64,000 nucleotides of DNA from Faecalibacterium sp. I4-3-84 (GTDB taxonomy: Bacteria > Bacillota > Clostridia > Oscillospirales > Ruminococcaceae), in contig NZ_CP094466.1 of NCBI RefSeq assembly GCF_023347255.1, positions 2,852,001 through 2,916,000 of the forward strand, read 5' to 3'. Shown here piece after piece: positions 49,101 through 56,538 of this stretch (positions are counted from its first letter, which is position 1; every line of letters begins with the position of its first letter). Position numbers and translations under genes: made by a program. The notes under the pieces are model-generated. The model saw nothing but the letters and a program-made list of their open reading frames with translations, did no database searches and was not told the DNA's origin.

Positions 49101-49604
49101 TTATTCTTTACGCCACTTTTTCTTCGGCTCGTACCGGCCGCAGCTGTCGGCGGTCTGTGGCCAGTTGAGCTTCCATTCCAGATACTCTTCCTTGGTGATC
49201 TCGCCCTCCCGGAGCTGCTTCTTACGGAGTTGCCACTCCTTTAAGAACTCATCCAGCAGGCGATACCGGAAGCTGACTGCCATGTGCTTTTCCGGGAGGT
49301 CCGGGTCGGCGGTGTCTGTGACCTCATAGAGCCGGGTGCCGGGGTAGTGCTCATCCAGTTCGAACAGAGTGTACATCACATCCTCTGCGGCGTACAGGGT
49401 CGGCTCATAGAGAGACCGATAGTTCACATCCAATACCTCCGCAATCTTGCGGAGCAGCTCTTCTTTAGGAGTGCGGGTGTTGCTTTCGTATTGTGCGATG
49501 CGGATGTCTGCGCTTTTCTCCTCAAACCCGATGGCAATGCCCAGTTCTTTCTGGGTCATACCTCGGAGGTTGCGGGCACGTTTGATGCGGTCACCGACTG
49601 CCAT
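49101..49604 (-). CDS. XRE-family repressor of the element
   Basis: A 167-residue regulator. Residues 4-65 are a helix-turn-helix of the Xre/Cro type (DRIKRARNLRGMTQKELGIA, NTRTPKEELLRKIAEVLDV). The rest is a helical acidic domain with no recognised peptidase or ligand motif. ATG 49604 has AGGAGG correctly placed on the minus strand. It is divergent from the excisionase/integrase genes and faces their promoter, so it is the likely master repressor. The intergenic region has two TGACTTAA copies (49617-49624 and 49715-49722), one overlapping the -35 of the rightward promoter, that could be operators. Confidence 0.82.
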   Translation of the reverse strand: MAVGDRIKRARNLRGMTQKELGIAIGFEEKSADIRIAQYESNTRTPKEELLRKIAEVLDVNYRSLYEPTLYAAEDVMYTLFELDEHYPGTRLYEVTDTADPDLPEKHMAVSFRYRLLDEFLKEWQLRKKQLREGEITKEEYLEWKLNWPQTADSCGRYEPKKKWRKE

Positions 49605-49713
49605 GCGATTGCCTCCTGACTTAAACATATTTGTTGAACCTAGTATAGCACAGAAAAATAGGAGGTGCAATAGAAAATAAACAAAAAAGTTTAAGATTTT
49701 ACCTGAAAACCTC

Positions 49714-49742
49714 TTGACTTAACGGAATGTGTTTAGTATAAT
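49714..49742 (+). promoter_or_regulatory. Rightward promoter of the element
   Basis: TTGACT (49714-49719), 17 bases, perfect TATAAT (49737-49742). The 195-base leader before the excisionase carries no gene that I can support. Confidence 0.82.
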
Positions 49743-49937
49743 GAGAGTGCAAAAAGATAAGCAAAAATGCTTAGTAAAATTGAATGACCGCCAAACTGAT
49801 CCAAACCGCCAAGACCTTCCGAAAGGAAGCGAGCGCTCCACAAGGGGACGGCACAGCACCGCAAAGGGGATATGCCTGCCGGAAGTCAGCGAGGATGAAG
49901 CGGCACCGAAACGAAACCGACAAGGAAAGGACAAAAA

Positions 49938-50123
49938 ATGGCAAACAGCATTTTTATCAAGGCAGACGAGCTGGCAAAGGAACTGGACATCTCCCAGGGT
50001 CTGGCGTACAAGATGATCGCCCAGTGGAACGAGGAACTGAGGGCCAAAGGCTACACGACCGTGGGAGGCCGGGTAAGCAGGAGGTACTATCAGGAGAAGA
50101 TCTACGGGGCAGGGGAGGAGTGA
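49938..50123 (+). CDS. xis: Excisionase-like helix-turn-helix protein
   Basis: A 61-residue basic protein (MANSIFIKADELAKELDISQ, then AYKMIAQWNEELRAKGYTTV) of the short MerR/excisionase type that precedes tyrosine integrases in Firmicutes elements. It would bend DNA at the att site and steer recombination towards excision. AAGGAAAGG lies before the ATG. It ends four bases before the integrase ATG. Function is inferred from size, fold and position. Confidence 0.78.
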   Translation: MANSIFIKADELAKELDISQGLAYKMIAQWNEELRAKGYTTVGGRVSRRYYQEKIYGAGEE

Positions 50124-50127
50124 TAGG

Positions 50128-51193
50128 ATGCCAGCCTACAAGGACAACAGGCAGGGCACATGGTACGCTTCCTAACTGGCAAGGTGTGAAGCAGAAGAAG
50201 CTGAAACGGGGATTTGCCACCAAGAAGGATGCTCTGGCGTGGGAGCGGGAGTTCCTTCTTCAACAGGCGGCAGACCTGACCATGACATTTGAAGCCTTTG
50301 TGGAAATTTATATCACGGACAAAAAGAAGCGACTCCGGGAAAACACATGGTTTACCAAGGAGCATATCATCCGAACGAAAATCTTACCGTATTTCAAAGA
50401 AAAGCGGCTCAGCGAGATAAAGCCACGGGATGTGATTGCATGGCAGAACGAGATGCTGAACTACCGGGACAAAAACGGCAAGGCCTACTCGCCGACCTAC
50501 CTCAAGACGCTGCATGGACAACTCAGTGCCATTCTGAATCACGCCGTCCGGTTCTACGGGCTGAAATCAAACGCAGCAGCCACAGCCGGGTGCATGGGGT
50601 CGGAAAAGCACAAGGAGATGCTCTTTTGGACAAAGGAGGAGTACCTCAAGTTCGCGGAAGCGATGATGGACAAGCCGCAGTCCTATTACGCTTTTGAGGT
50701 CCTCTACTGGTGTGGCATCCGGGAGGGCGAGCTGCTGGCTCTGACTCCAGCAGACTTCGATTTGGACAAGGGGCTGCTCTCCATCACCAAATCCTATCAA
50801 AGGCTGAAAGGCCGGGATGTGATCACCGACCCGAAAACATCCAAGAGCGTCCGGGTCATCCAGATGCCGCAGTTTCTGACGGACGAGATCAGGGACTATC
50901 TGAAATCCCTCTACAAAGTCCAGCCGGATCAGCGGATCTTTGAGGTGACCAAGAGCTACCTGCACCACGAGATGGACAGGGGAGCCAAGGAAGCCGGGGT
51001 GAAGCGCATCCGAATCCACGACCTGCGGCACTCCCATGTATCGCTGCTGATCGAGATGGGCTTCTCGGCGCTGGCAATCGCAGACCGGGTGGGGCATGAG
51101 AGCGTGGACATCACCTATAAGTACGCCCACCTCTTCCCCTCAAAGCAGCAGGAGATGGCGCAGAAGTTGGATATGGAGCGAAAGGAGGGATGA
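50128..51193 (+). pseudogene. int: Tyrosine integrase, frameshifted near its N-terminus
   Basis: The gene starts at ATG 50128 (MPAYKDNRQGTWYAS) and hits TAA at 50173-50175. The rest of the protein continues in the +1 frame from AAC 50174 (NWQGVKQKKLKRGFATKKDA) to the stop at 51193. Relatives read about four more residues (an aromatic pair and Thr) at the break, which suggests an 11-base deletion. The remaining 335 residues from GTG 50186 keep the core-binding domain and all catalytic residues: Arg in GIREGELLAL, His/Arg in HDLRHSH, His in GHESVD and Tyr in YKYAHLF. The integrase may be inactive, made by frameshift or re-initiation, or this may be a sequencing error. Confidence 0.8.
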
Positions 51194-51195
51194 AG

Positions 51196-51519
51196 ATGGA
51201 ACGAGTACTCGACCAGCAAGGCCGCTGGCGGAACAAGGTGGTAGCCTTCCGAATGTCCCCGGAAGAGGACGAGGTTCTGGAAGCCAAAGTAAAGCTCTCC
51301 GGGCTGACCAAACAGGAGTATATCATCCGCCGCTTGACCGATCGGGAGATCACCGTGGTAGGCAACCCAAGGGTCTACAAAGCCCTGCGAGACCAGATGA
51401 AGCTGATCTATCAGGAATTGCAGCGGCTGGCCGTGGATGAAGAAGTTCCGCCGGACTTGCTGGAGACCCTGCAAATGGTGGCTCTGACGTTGAACGGACT
51501 TAAGGAGGAATGCGAATGA
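51196..51519 (+). CDS. MobC-like relaxosome accessory protein
   Basis: A 107-residue protein with a ribbon-helix-helix-like segment (NKVVAFRMSPEEDEVLEAKV, then LSGLTKQEYIIRRLTDREI). It resembles the plasmid mobilization proteins grouped as MobC, which help open oriT for the relaxase. ATG 51196 is six bases after AAAGGAGGG, making it a better start than ATG 51190. It is separated from the relaxase by the RepA-like gene, whose start it overlaps. Assignment is by fold and context. Confidence 0.62.
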   Translation: MERVLDQQGRWRNKVVAFRMSPEEDEVLEAKVKLSGLTKQEYIIRRLTDREITVVGNPRVYKALRDQMKLIYQELQRLAVDEEVPPDLLETLQMVALTLNGLKEECE

Positions 51520-52640
51520 CGGACAATAGAAAAACGACCGTACCGGGTGCATCTGTTGGCGCAGATGCGGTACAGTCGTCTCACAAAACTAGCACCAATA
51601 TTATAACAAATTCGGACAAGCAAATCAATCTGCAAGCCGCGAAAAAATCAAACAATTTCGGGCTGAACACGATATCAATGACCGAACTGTATGACACGGT
51701 CTATCCACCAAGGAAACCAATCGTGAATGACCTGCTTTACAGCGGAACGTACCTCTTCGTAGGTGCGCCAAAGGTGGGCAAGTCCTTCTTCATGGGGCAG
51801 CTTGCCTACCATGTGGCGATGGGGCTTCCGCTGTGGGAGTACGAGGTGCATCAGGGAACAGTCCTCTATCTGGCCTTGGAAGACGATTACGCCCGGTTGC
51901 AGCGGCGGCTCTCCCGGATGTTCGGGGTGGAGGAGACCAGCAATCTCTACTTCGCAACACAGGCCAAGTCCGTGAGCGAAGGACTTGACCAGCAGCTGGA
52001 AGGCTTCATCCGGGAGCACCCGGATGTGCGGCTCATCATTATCGACACCCTGCAGAAGGTGCGGGAGATCGGCGGTGAACGATATAGCTACGCCAGCGAC
52101 TACGAGATCGTGACCAAACTGAAAACTTTCAGCGACAGGTACGGCATCTGCCTGCTGGTGGTTCATCACACCCGGAAGATGGAAGCCGAGGACAGCTTCG
52201 ATATGATTTCCGGCACCAACGGTCTGTTGGGTGCAGCGGATGGCGCGTTCATCATGCAGAAGAAGCGGCGTACAGATAATACCGCTCTGCTGGACATCGT
52301 GGGGCGTGACCAGCCGGATCAGGAGCTGACATTGGAGTTTGACCGGGAACGCTGCGTGTGGGAGTTCCAAGGAGCCGAAACGGAACTTTGGAAGCTGCCG
52401 CCCGACCCGCTTCTGGAAGCGGTGGCAAAGATGCTCAGCCCGGAACAGCCAGAGTGGAGCGGTACGCCCACGGAGCTGCTGGAACGTCTGTCTGGTGTGA
52501 GCATACAGGCAAACATCTTGACCCGGAAGCTGAACGTGAGTGCCGACAGGCTCTACAACGATTATGGAATTCGGTACGAAAGCAAGCGCACCCATGAGGG
52601 CAGAGTGGTCAAATTAACGCTGGAAAATTCTGAGGCGTGA
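51516..52640 (+). CDS. RepA-like RecA-fold AAA ATPase
   Basis: A 374-residue ATPase of the hexameric RepA/DnaB-like helicase group (AAA_25). A polar N-terminus of about 50 residues precedes Walker A GAPKVGKS (83-90). Later come YLALEDDYARLQRRL, Walker B RLIIIDTLQKV, and the motif LLVVHHTRK, typical of this group. A C-terminal winged-helix-like part ends the protein. ATG 51516 overlaps the MobC-like stop, with AAGGAGG upstream. Such proteins unwind plasmid origins; in mobilizable elements they may allow brief replication after excision. Repeats directly downstream support this role. Confidence 0.75.
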   Translation: MTDNRKTTVPGASVGADAVQSSHKTSTNIITNSDKQINLQAAKKSNNFGLNTISMTELYDTVYPPRKPIVNDLLYSGTYLFVGAPKVGKSFFMGQLAYHVAMGLPLWEYEVHQGTVLYLALEDDYARLQRRLSRMFGVEETSNLYFATQAKSVSEGLDQQLEGFIREHPDVRLIIIDTLQKVREIGGERYSYASDYEIVTKLKTFSDRYGICLLVVHHTRKMEAEDSFDMISGTNGLLGAADGAFIMQKKRRTDNTALLDIVGRDQPDQELTLEFDRERCVWEFQGAETELWKLPPDPLLEAVAKMLSPEQPEWSGTPTELLERLSGVSIQANILTRKLNVSADRLYNDYGIRYESKRTHEGRVVKLTLENSEA

Positions 52641-52694
52641 CGATTCGTGACGGTTGTGACGGTATTTTTGCTACTATGTAAAATACCGTCACAA
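52636..52694 (+). repeat. Iteron-like repeats and 15-bp inverted repeat (candidate origin)
   Basis: Three GTGACG copies lie at about 10-base steps (52637, 52647, 52656). The last runs into TTGTGACGGTATTTT (52654-52668), which is perfectly inverted as AAAATACCGTCACAA (52680-52694) around an 11-base spacer. The 3' arm starts no T tract, so a terminator is unlikely. Position just after a RepA-like gene suggests a replication or regulator-binding site. Confidence 0.6.
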
Positions 52695-52722
52695 TCGACA
52701 CAACCGACACGGGATGGTGATA

Positions 52723-52959
52723 ATGATGAAAAATGTGCAGATTTCGCAGGAACTTTTCGTCGCCTTGCTGCATTATCATTTGAGCGGCGAAAATGAGTAC
52801 GAAGAGGTCATTGAGCAGGGTCTGGAGCAAAAATTGGATGCGATGTTGCGGCATGAGCTGTATGCCCAGTACAAGACAGCACCCACCGAGGAACAGCGGG
52901 AGCAGGCTCGGCAGGAGTATCTGGACAGACGAGGCGTGCCAGAAAGCTTCCGCTGGTGA
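52723..52959 (+). CDS. Small conserved element protein, function unknown
   Basis: A 78-residue acidic helical protein (MMKNVQISQELFVALLHYHL, then EQGLEQKLDAMLRHELYAQY and a charged tail ending GVPESFRW). I recognise it as a type of small protein that often accompanies mobilization genes in gut Firmicutes, sometimes named complexin-like, but no function is known. The exact start is unsure: ATG 52714, 52723 and 52726 are in frame and none has a strong ribosome site. It may help in replication control or mobilization. Confidence 0.6.
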   Translation: MMKNVQISQELFVALLHYHLSGENEYEEVIEQGLEQKLDAMLRHELYAQYKTAPTEEQREQARQEYLDRRGVPESFRW

Positions 52960-52978
52960 GCCCCTCTATTGGCAAAGT

Positions 52979-53200
52979 ACAGGAGCGTGTCACGCTCCTG
53001 TGAATGCAATCATGCAGGAAGGTGGTGTTGGACCGGGTAGCGGTGAGGTGCAGCGAAACCTCGTCCGCAGACGGAAGCCCCCGGCAGGGCGCAAAGGCAT
53101 CTTTTGATGGACGGAACGTCTGTCAAAAGTGCTTTTGCGTTACTTTCGACGAAAGTAACAAAGCCTTTGCCGTGTCCGGCACCAGTTACTTCCACAGAGA
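52979..53200 (+). other. Candidate oriT region upstream of the relaxase
   Basis: The gap before mobV is rich in inverted repeats. ACAGGAGCGTG (52979-52989) is perfectly inverted at 52991-53001. CAAAAG-TG-CTTTTG lies at 53124-53137. GTTACTTTC-GAC-GAAAGTAAC lies at 53139-53159. GCAAAGGC near 53090 is complementary to GCCTTTGC near 53163. MobV relaxases nick at inverted repeats directly upstream of their own gene, so this is the expected place. The nick site itself cannot be assigned. Confidence 0.6.
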
Positions 53201-53212
53201 AAGGACGTGCGA

Positions 53213-54481
53213 TTGAAAAGAACCATTTCCGCAATGCGGGGTCCCGGCTCCCTCAACCATAACCGGAGAAGTTTCACCGCTGAAAACGTAGACCCGAAGC
53301 GCAGCAGTCTGAATGTCGTGTACCGTGATGAGTCGATTCAGAAGGTGTACCACGAACTGTTTGACGAGGCAGTGAAGCGTTACAATGCCAAGCAGAAGCG
53401 CAAGGACCGCTGTATCACCGACTACTATGAGCACCTGCGGACAGGCAAGCAGGAAAAGCTTTTCCATGAGCTGATCGTCCAGATCGGCAACAAAGATGAT
53501 ATGGGTGTCCTGACCGAGAATGGCGCACTGGCGAAGGAACTGCTGGACGAGTATATGCAGGGCTTCCAAGAGCGGAACCCGACACTGCGGGTGTTCGGGG
53601 CTTTCCTCCACATGGACGAAGCTACGCCCCATCTGCACATCGACTTCGTGCCGTATGTGTCCGGCTGGAAGGGCAAAGGACTGGACACCAAGGTGTCCCT
53701 GAAGCAGGCGCTGAAAGCCTTGGGCTTTGCAGGCGGTTCTAAACGGGAATCCGAGCTGAACCAGTGGATCAACGCCGAGAAAGAGCAGCTTGCCGCCGTG
53801 ATGGAGCGGCACGGCATCGAGTGGGAACAGAAATGCATCCACGAAGAGCACTTGTCTGTGCTGGACTTCAAAAAGCAGGAGCGTAGTAAAGAGGTAGCGG
53901 CTCTGGAAGCTGCCAAGCAGGAGTGCCAGACCGACCTGACCGAGATGCAGGAACAGCTGGAAACAGCGCAGACAGCCGTAGAAGCCGCTGAACAGCGGGT
54001 ACAGAAAGCAGAGCTGACCTACCAGAAGCAGAGCCAGAAGCTGAACAAGCTGGCTCCCATCATGGAGGGGCTGGAAAACCTGTCAGCGCAGTACTCCCAG
54101 CGGCCAGAAGAATGGGTGCCGGAAGCAGCCATGTTTGAGACCGCCAAGAGTTACCGAGAGAAAAAGGCCATGCCGCTGATCCAGAAGTTGGTGAAGGTAC
54201 TCTTTGCCCTCCATCGGAAGTACTGGGAGGTCAAGGATGAGCGGGATAAGTATCTGTACTTCTATCAGGACGAGAAGAAAGCTACCCATCATCTAAGCCA
54301 GCGGCTGAAAGAGGTGGAGGCTGAAAACTCTCAGCTCTATGCGATGAAACGTGATTTCAGGCGAGTATGGAACTATTTCGGTGCCGAAAAGATGCAGCAG
54401 GTCATTGGGCTTATGAGGGGGCAGGAACAGACCGCGGATAGAAGCCAGAAGAAGAACAGGCAGAACAGCGTAGAACTGTAA
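53213..54481 (+). CDS. mobV: MobV-family relaxase (plasmid recombination/mobilization protein)
   Basis: A 422-residue relaxase that would nick oriT and lead the strand into a recipient. The N-terminus MKRTISAMRGPGSLNHNRRS is the family's motif I. The metal/catalytic motif III HMDEATPHLHIDF is at residues 133-145. Residues 225-300 form a long coiled coil (LEAAKQECQTDLTEMQEQLE and onward). TTG 53213 is the start, eight bases after AAAGG; GTG 53207 is too close to the ribosome site. A hairpin at 54491 ends the unit. Confidence 0.9.
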   Translation: MKRTISAMRGPGSLNHNRRSFTAENVDPKRSSLNVVYRDESIQKVYHELFDEAVKRYNAKQKRKDRCITDYYEHLRTGKQEKLFHELIVQIGNKDDMGVLTENGALAKELLDEYMQGFQERNPTLRVFGAFLHMDEATPHLHIDFVPYVSGWKGKGLDTKVSLKQALKALGFAGGSKRESELNQWINAEKEQLAAVMERHGIEWEQKCIHEEHLSVLDFKKQERSKEVAALEAAKQECQTDLTEMQEQLETAQTAVEAAEQRVQKAELTYQKQSQKLNKLAPIMEGLENLSAQYSQRPEEWVPEAAMFETAKSYREKKAMPLIQKLVKVLFALHRKYWEVKDERDKYLYFYQDEKKATHHLSQRLKEVEAENSQLYAMKRDFRRVWNYFGAEKMQQVIGLMRGQEQTADRSQKKNRQNSVEL

Positions 54482-54490
54482 GCATAGCGG

Positions 54491-54520
54491 CCCTTACTAC
54501 CAGCACATTGATAGTAAGGG
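54491..54520 (+). terminator. Hairpin after mobV
   Basis: CCCTTACTA (54491-54499) pairs perfectly with TAGTAAGGG (54512-54520). The following sequence is AT-rich rather than a pure T tract. The base composition becomes clearly AT-richer from here to 58380. Confidence 0.65.
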
Positions 54521-54625
54521 CTGCTAAATATTAAAATATTAACAGAAAGGAACAAAGAAATGCGAAATAGAAAGACAAAAACTGTAAAGAATTTATATAA
54601 AATCTCACAATATTATGAGATAATC

Positions 54626-54654
54626 TTGATTTTTGCAATTGTACTCGATATACT
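54626..54654 (+). promoter_or_regulatory. Promoter of the defence operon
   Basis: TTGATT (54626-54631), 17 bases, TATACT (54649-54654), about 35 bases before the XRE gene. No other promoter or terminator is obvious up to 58373. Confidence 0.75.
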
Positions 54655-54688
54655 AATAATTAAGAATGGGATGAAAACGAGGGGTATA

Positions 54689-54901
54689 ATGCAGATTTCA
54701 TATGATAAGCTATGGAAATTGCTAATAGACAAGAAAATGAGTAAGACAGAATTAAAAGATTTAGCAGGCATTAGCTTTAATATTATTGCGAAACTGGGAA
54801 AATGCGAAGCGGTGTCAATGGAGAGTATGTACAAGATTTGTACCGCATTGGATTGTAATATAGGTGATATTATGGAATTTTTGAAACCGGGGGTGGTTTA
54901 A
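54689..54901 (+). CDS. Small XRE regulator, controller-protein-like
   Basis: A 70-residue single-domain helix-turn-helix protein (MQISYDKLWKLLIDKKMSKT, GISFNIIAKLGKCEAVSMES, then MYKICTALDCNIGDIMEFL). Size, fold and position first in an operon with a methyltransferase and nuclease are those of a C (controller) protein, which delays nuclease expression when the system enters a new host. However, this HTH type is also widespread in mobile elements. ATG 54689 follows GAGGGG. Its stop overlaps the methyltransferase ATG (TAATG). Confidence 0.75.
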   Translation: MQISYDKLWKLLIDKKMSKTELKDLAGISFNIIAKLGKCEAVSMESMYKICTALDCNIGDIMEFLKPGVV

Positions 54902-55809
54902 TGAATGGGAAGATTCCTCATATTGTGCAATATCAAGGTTCAAAAAGAGTATTGGCACCTCAAATACTGCAATATATGCCGGAGCGATTTAACAGATTGA
55001 TAGAACCATTTTCTGGAATGGCGGCAATTAGCATTGCGACAGCATACGAAAATAGGACGAATAGCTTTTTGGTAAATGATCTTAATAAGCCATTGGTAGA
55101 CATGCTTCAAGAGGCCATTGAAAAGCCTGAGCAGTTGATCATGAATTACTCAAAAGTGTGGGAAGAACAATTTTCCTACGGAGAAAATCATATCCAACAT
55201 TTTTATGATGTACGAGAGCGTTTCAATAATGGGGAGAAAACATCCGCCAATATGCTATATTTGCTGGCTCGCTGTGTTAAAGGAGCGGTCAGATATGGGA
55301 AAAATGGAAATTTCAATCAGTCCCCTGATAAGCGGCGACATGGAACAAACCCTAAGACTTTGGCACAGAATGTCTACAAGGTATCGCGACTTTTAAAAGG
55401 AAAGACGGAGTTTGTATCAAAAGACTACCATGAAATTTTAGAGATGGCCCAACCTGGCGATTTGGTTTATATGGATCCGCCGTATCAAGGCGTTACAAAT
55501 GTTCGGGATAATCGTTATTTTTCAGGTGTTCCCTTTGATGAGTTCGCAGAATCTTTGAAAATCCTTAATAAAAAAGGTGTTGACTATCTTATCAGCTATG
55601 ATGGTGAATGTGGAGGAAAAGAATATGGAGAAGACCTGCCGGAAGATTTGAAATGTAAAAAAGTTATGCTGAATGCGGGGCTTTCAAGTCAAGCACTTTT
55701 GCTGGGAAAGAAACAAACAACATTTGAAGCTTTGTATATAAGTGAAGCATTGATTCAAGAAATTGATAAAGAACCTGAACAATTATCCTTTATGGAGGCA
55801 ATCGGATGA
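54901..55809 (+). CDS. D12-class DNA adenine-N6 methyltransferase
   Basis: A 302-residue type II methyltransferase of the Dam/DpnM alpha class. Motif I-like IVQYQGSKRVLAPQILQYMP and PFSGMAAISIA lie in the N-terminus, and the catalytic DPPY is at residues 192-195 (VYMDPPYQGVT). The target-recognition region lies between, at about 85-170. It would methylate adenine in the site cut by the HNH nuclease encoded next, which overlaps it by four bases (ATGA). The recognition sequence cannot be told from sequence. The AT-rich codon use differs from host genes, a sign of recent transfer. Confidence 0.9.
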   Translation: MNGKIPHIVQYQGSKRVLAPQILQYMPERFNRLIEPFSGMAAISIATAYENRTNSFLVNDLNKPLVDMLQEAIEKPEQLIMNYSKVWEEQFSYGENHIQHFYDVRERFNNGEKTSANMLYLLARCVKGAVRYGKNGNFNQSPDKRRHGTNPKTLAQNVYKVSRLLKGKTEFVSKDYHEILEMAQPGDLVYMDPPYQGVTNVRDNRYFSGVPFDEFAESLKILNKKGVDYLISYDGECGGKEYGEDLPEDLKCKKVMLNAGLSSQALLLGKKQTTFEALYISEALIQEIDKEPEQLSFMEAIG

Positions 55810-56516
55810 CAGAATACCCCAAAGAATTCTTGGAGCTATTGGAGAGTGTGACAGCCAAGAGACCCAGAACGGTAATTCAGCATATATTAAAAAATGGATA
55901 TATTACGTCTGAGGAATTAAAGGATGTTTATGGGTATAATCATCCGCCGCGTGCAGTAAGAGATGTTCGCGAGTATGGAATACCGCTTGTGACATATAGA
56001 GTCCAAGGGTCGGATGGCAGAAAGATTGCAGCATATAAATTTGGCGACCCTCACGAAGTACAAAATGCATTATCGAAAACAGCGGGACGAACGGTTTTAT
56101 CAAAAGCATTAAAACAGGCCCTTATTGAAAAATATGGAGCTAGATGCTTTATCTATCTTGAAGAGATGGATGAGTCAAAACTGCAAGTAGATCACAGAGT
56201 ACCGTATGAGATTGGCGGAGAACATGATGAAAAAGACATAGATTATTTTATGTTGCTTAGCCCATCGGCAAACCGTGCAAAATCGTGGACATGTGAGCAT
56301 TGTGAAAACTGGGAAACGAAAAATCCGAGTTTTTGTATGAGGTGCTATTGGGCACATCCTGAAGATTATGACCATGTTGCTGGAAAACCGGAAAAGTTGG
56401 TGTCAATTGTGTTCACGGGCGATGAAGTTGATGACTATAATAAGTTAATTGCATTATCTGGCGAAGATACTGCGCAGGCGGTAATAAAAAGGATTTTGCA
56501 TGAGCACCTGAAGTGA
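55806..56516 (+). CDS. HNH restriction endonuclease
   Basis: A 236-residue nuclease. Residues 20-80 look like a winged helix (RTVIQHILKNGYITSEELKD). The HNH core is LQVDHRVPYEIGGEHD (Asp129-His130), with Asn156 in SPSANRAKSW. Two CxxC pairs (CEHC at 163-166, CMRC at 177-180) form a zinc site within or just after the core. The tail of about 40 residues is acidic and unrecognised. Its overlap with an adenine methyltransferase and the C-protein-like gene upstream make it the cutting enzyme of a type II system. The specificity is unknown. Confidence 0.82.
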   Translation: MTEYPKEFLELLESVTAKRPRTVIQHILKNGYITSEELKDVYGYNHPPRAVRDVREYGIPLVTYRVQGSDGRKIAAYKFGDPHEVQNALSKTAGRTVLSKALKQALIEKYGARCFIYLEEMDESKLQVDHRVPYEIGGEHDEKDIDYFMLLSPSANRAKSWTCEHCENWETKNPSFCMRCYWAHPEDYDHVAGKPEKLVSIVFTGDEVDDYNKLIALSGEDTAQAVIKRILHEHLK

Positions 56517-56538
56517 ATGAAGGAAAGGAAAAACAGAA

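Noticed and set aside
49784-51193. A single 469-codon frame covering excisionase and integrase
   Set aside because: The first 130 codons read out of frame through the excisionase gene and the true integrase start, giving a protein-unlike N-terminus. It exists only because the integrase body has been shifted into that frame.
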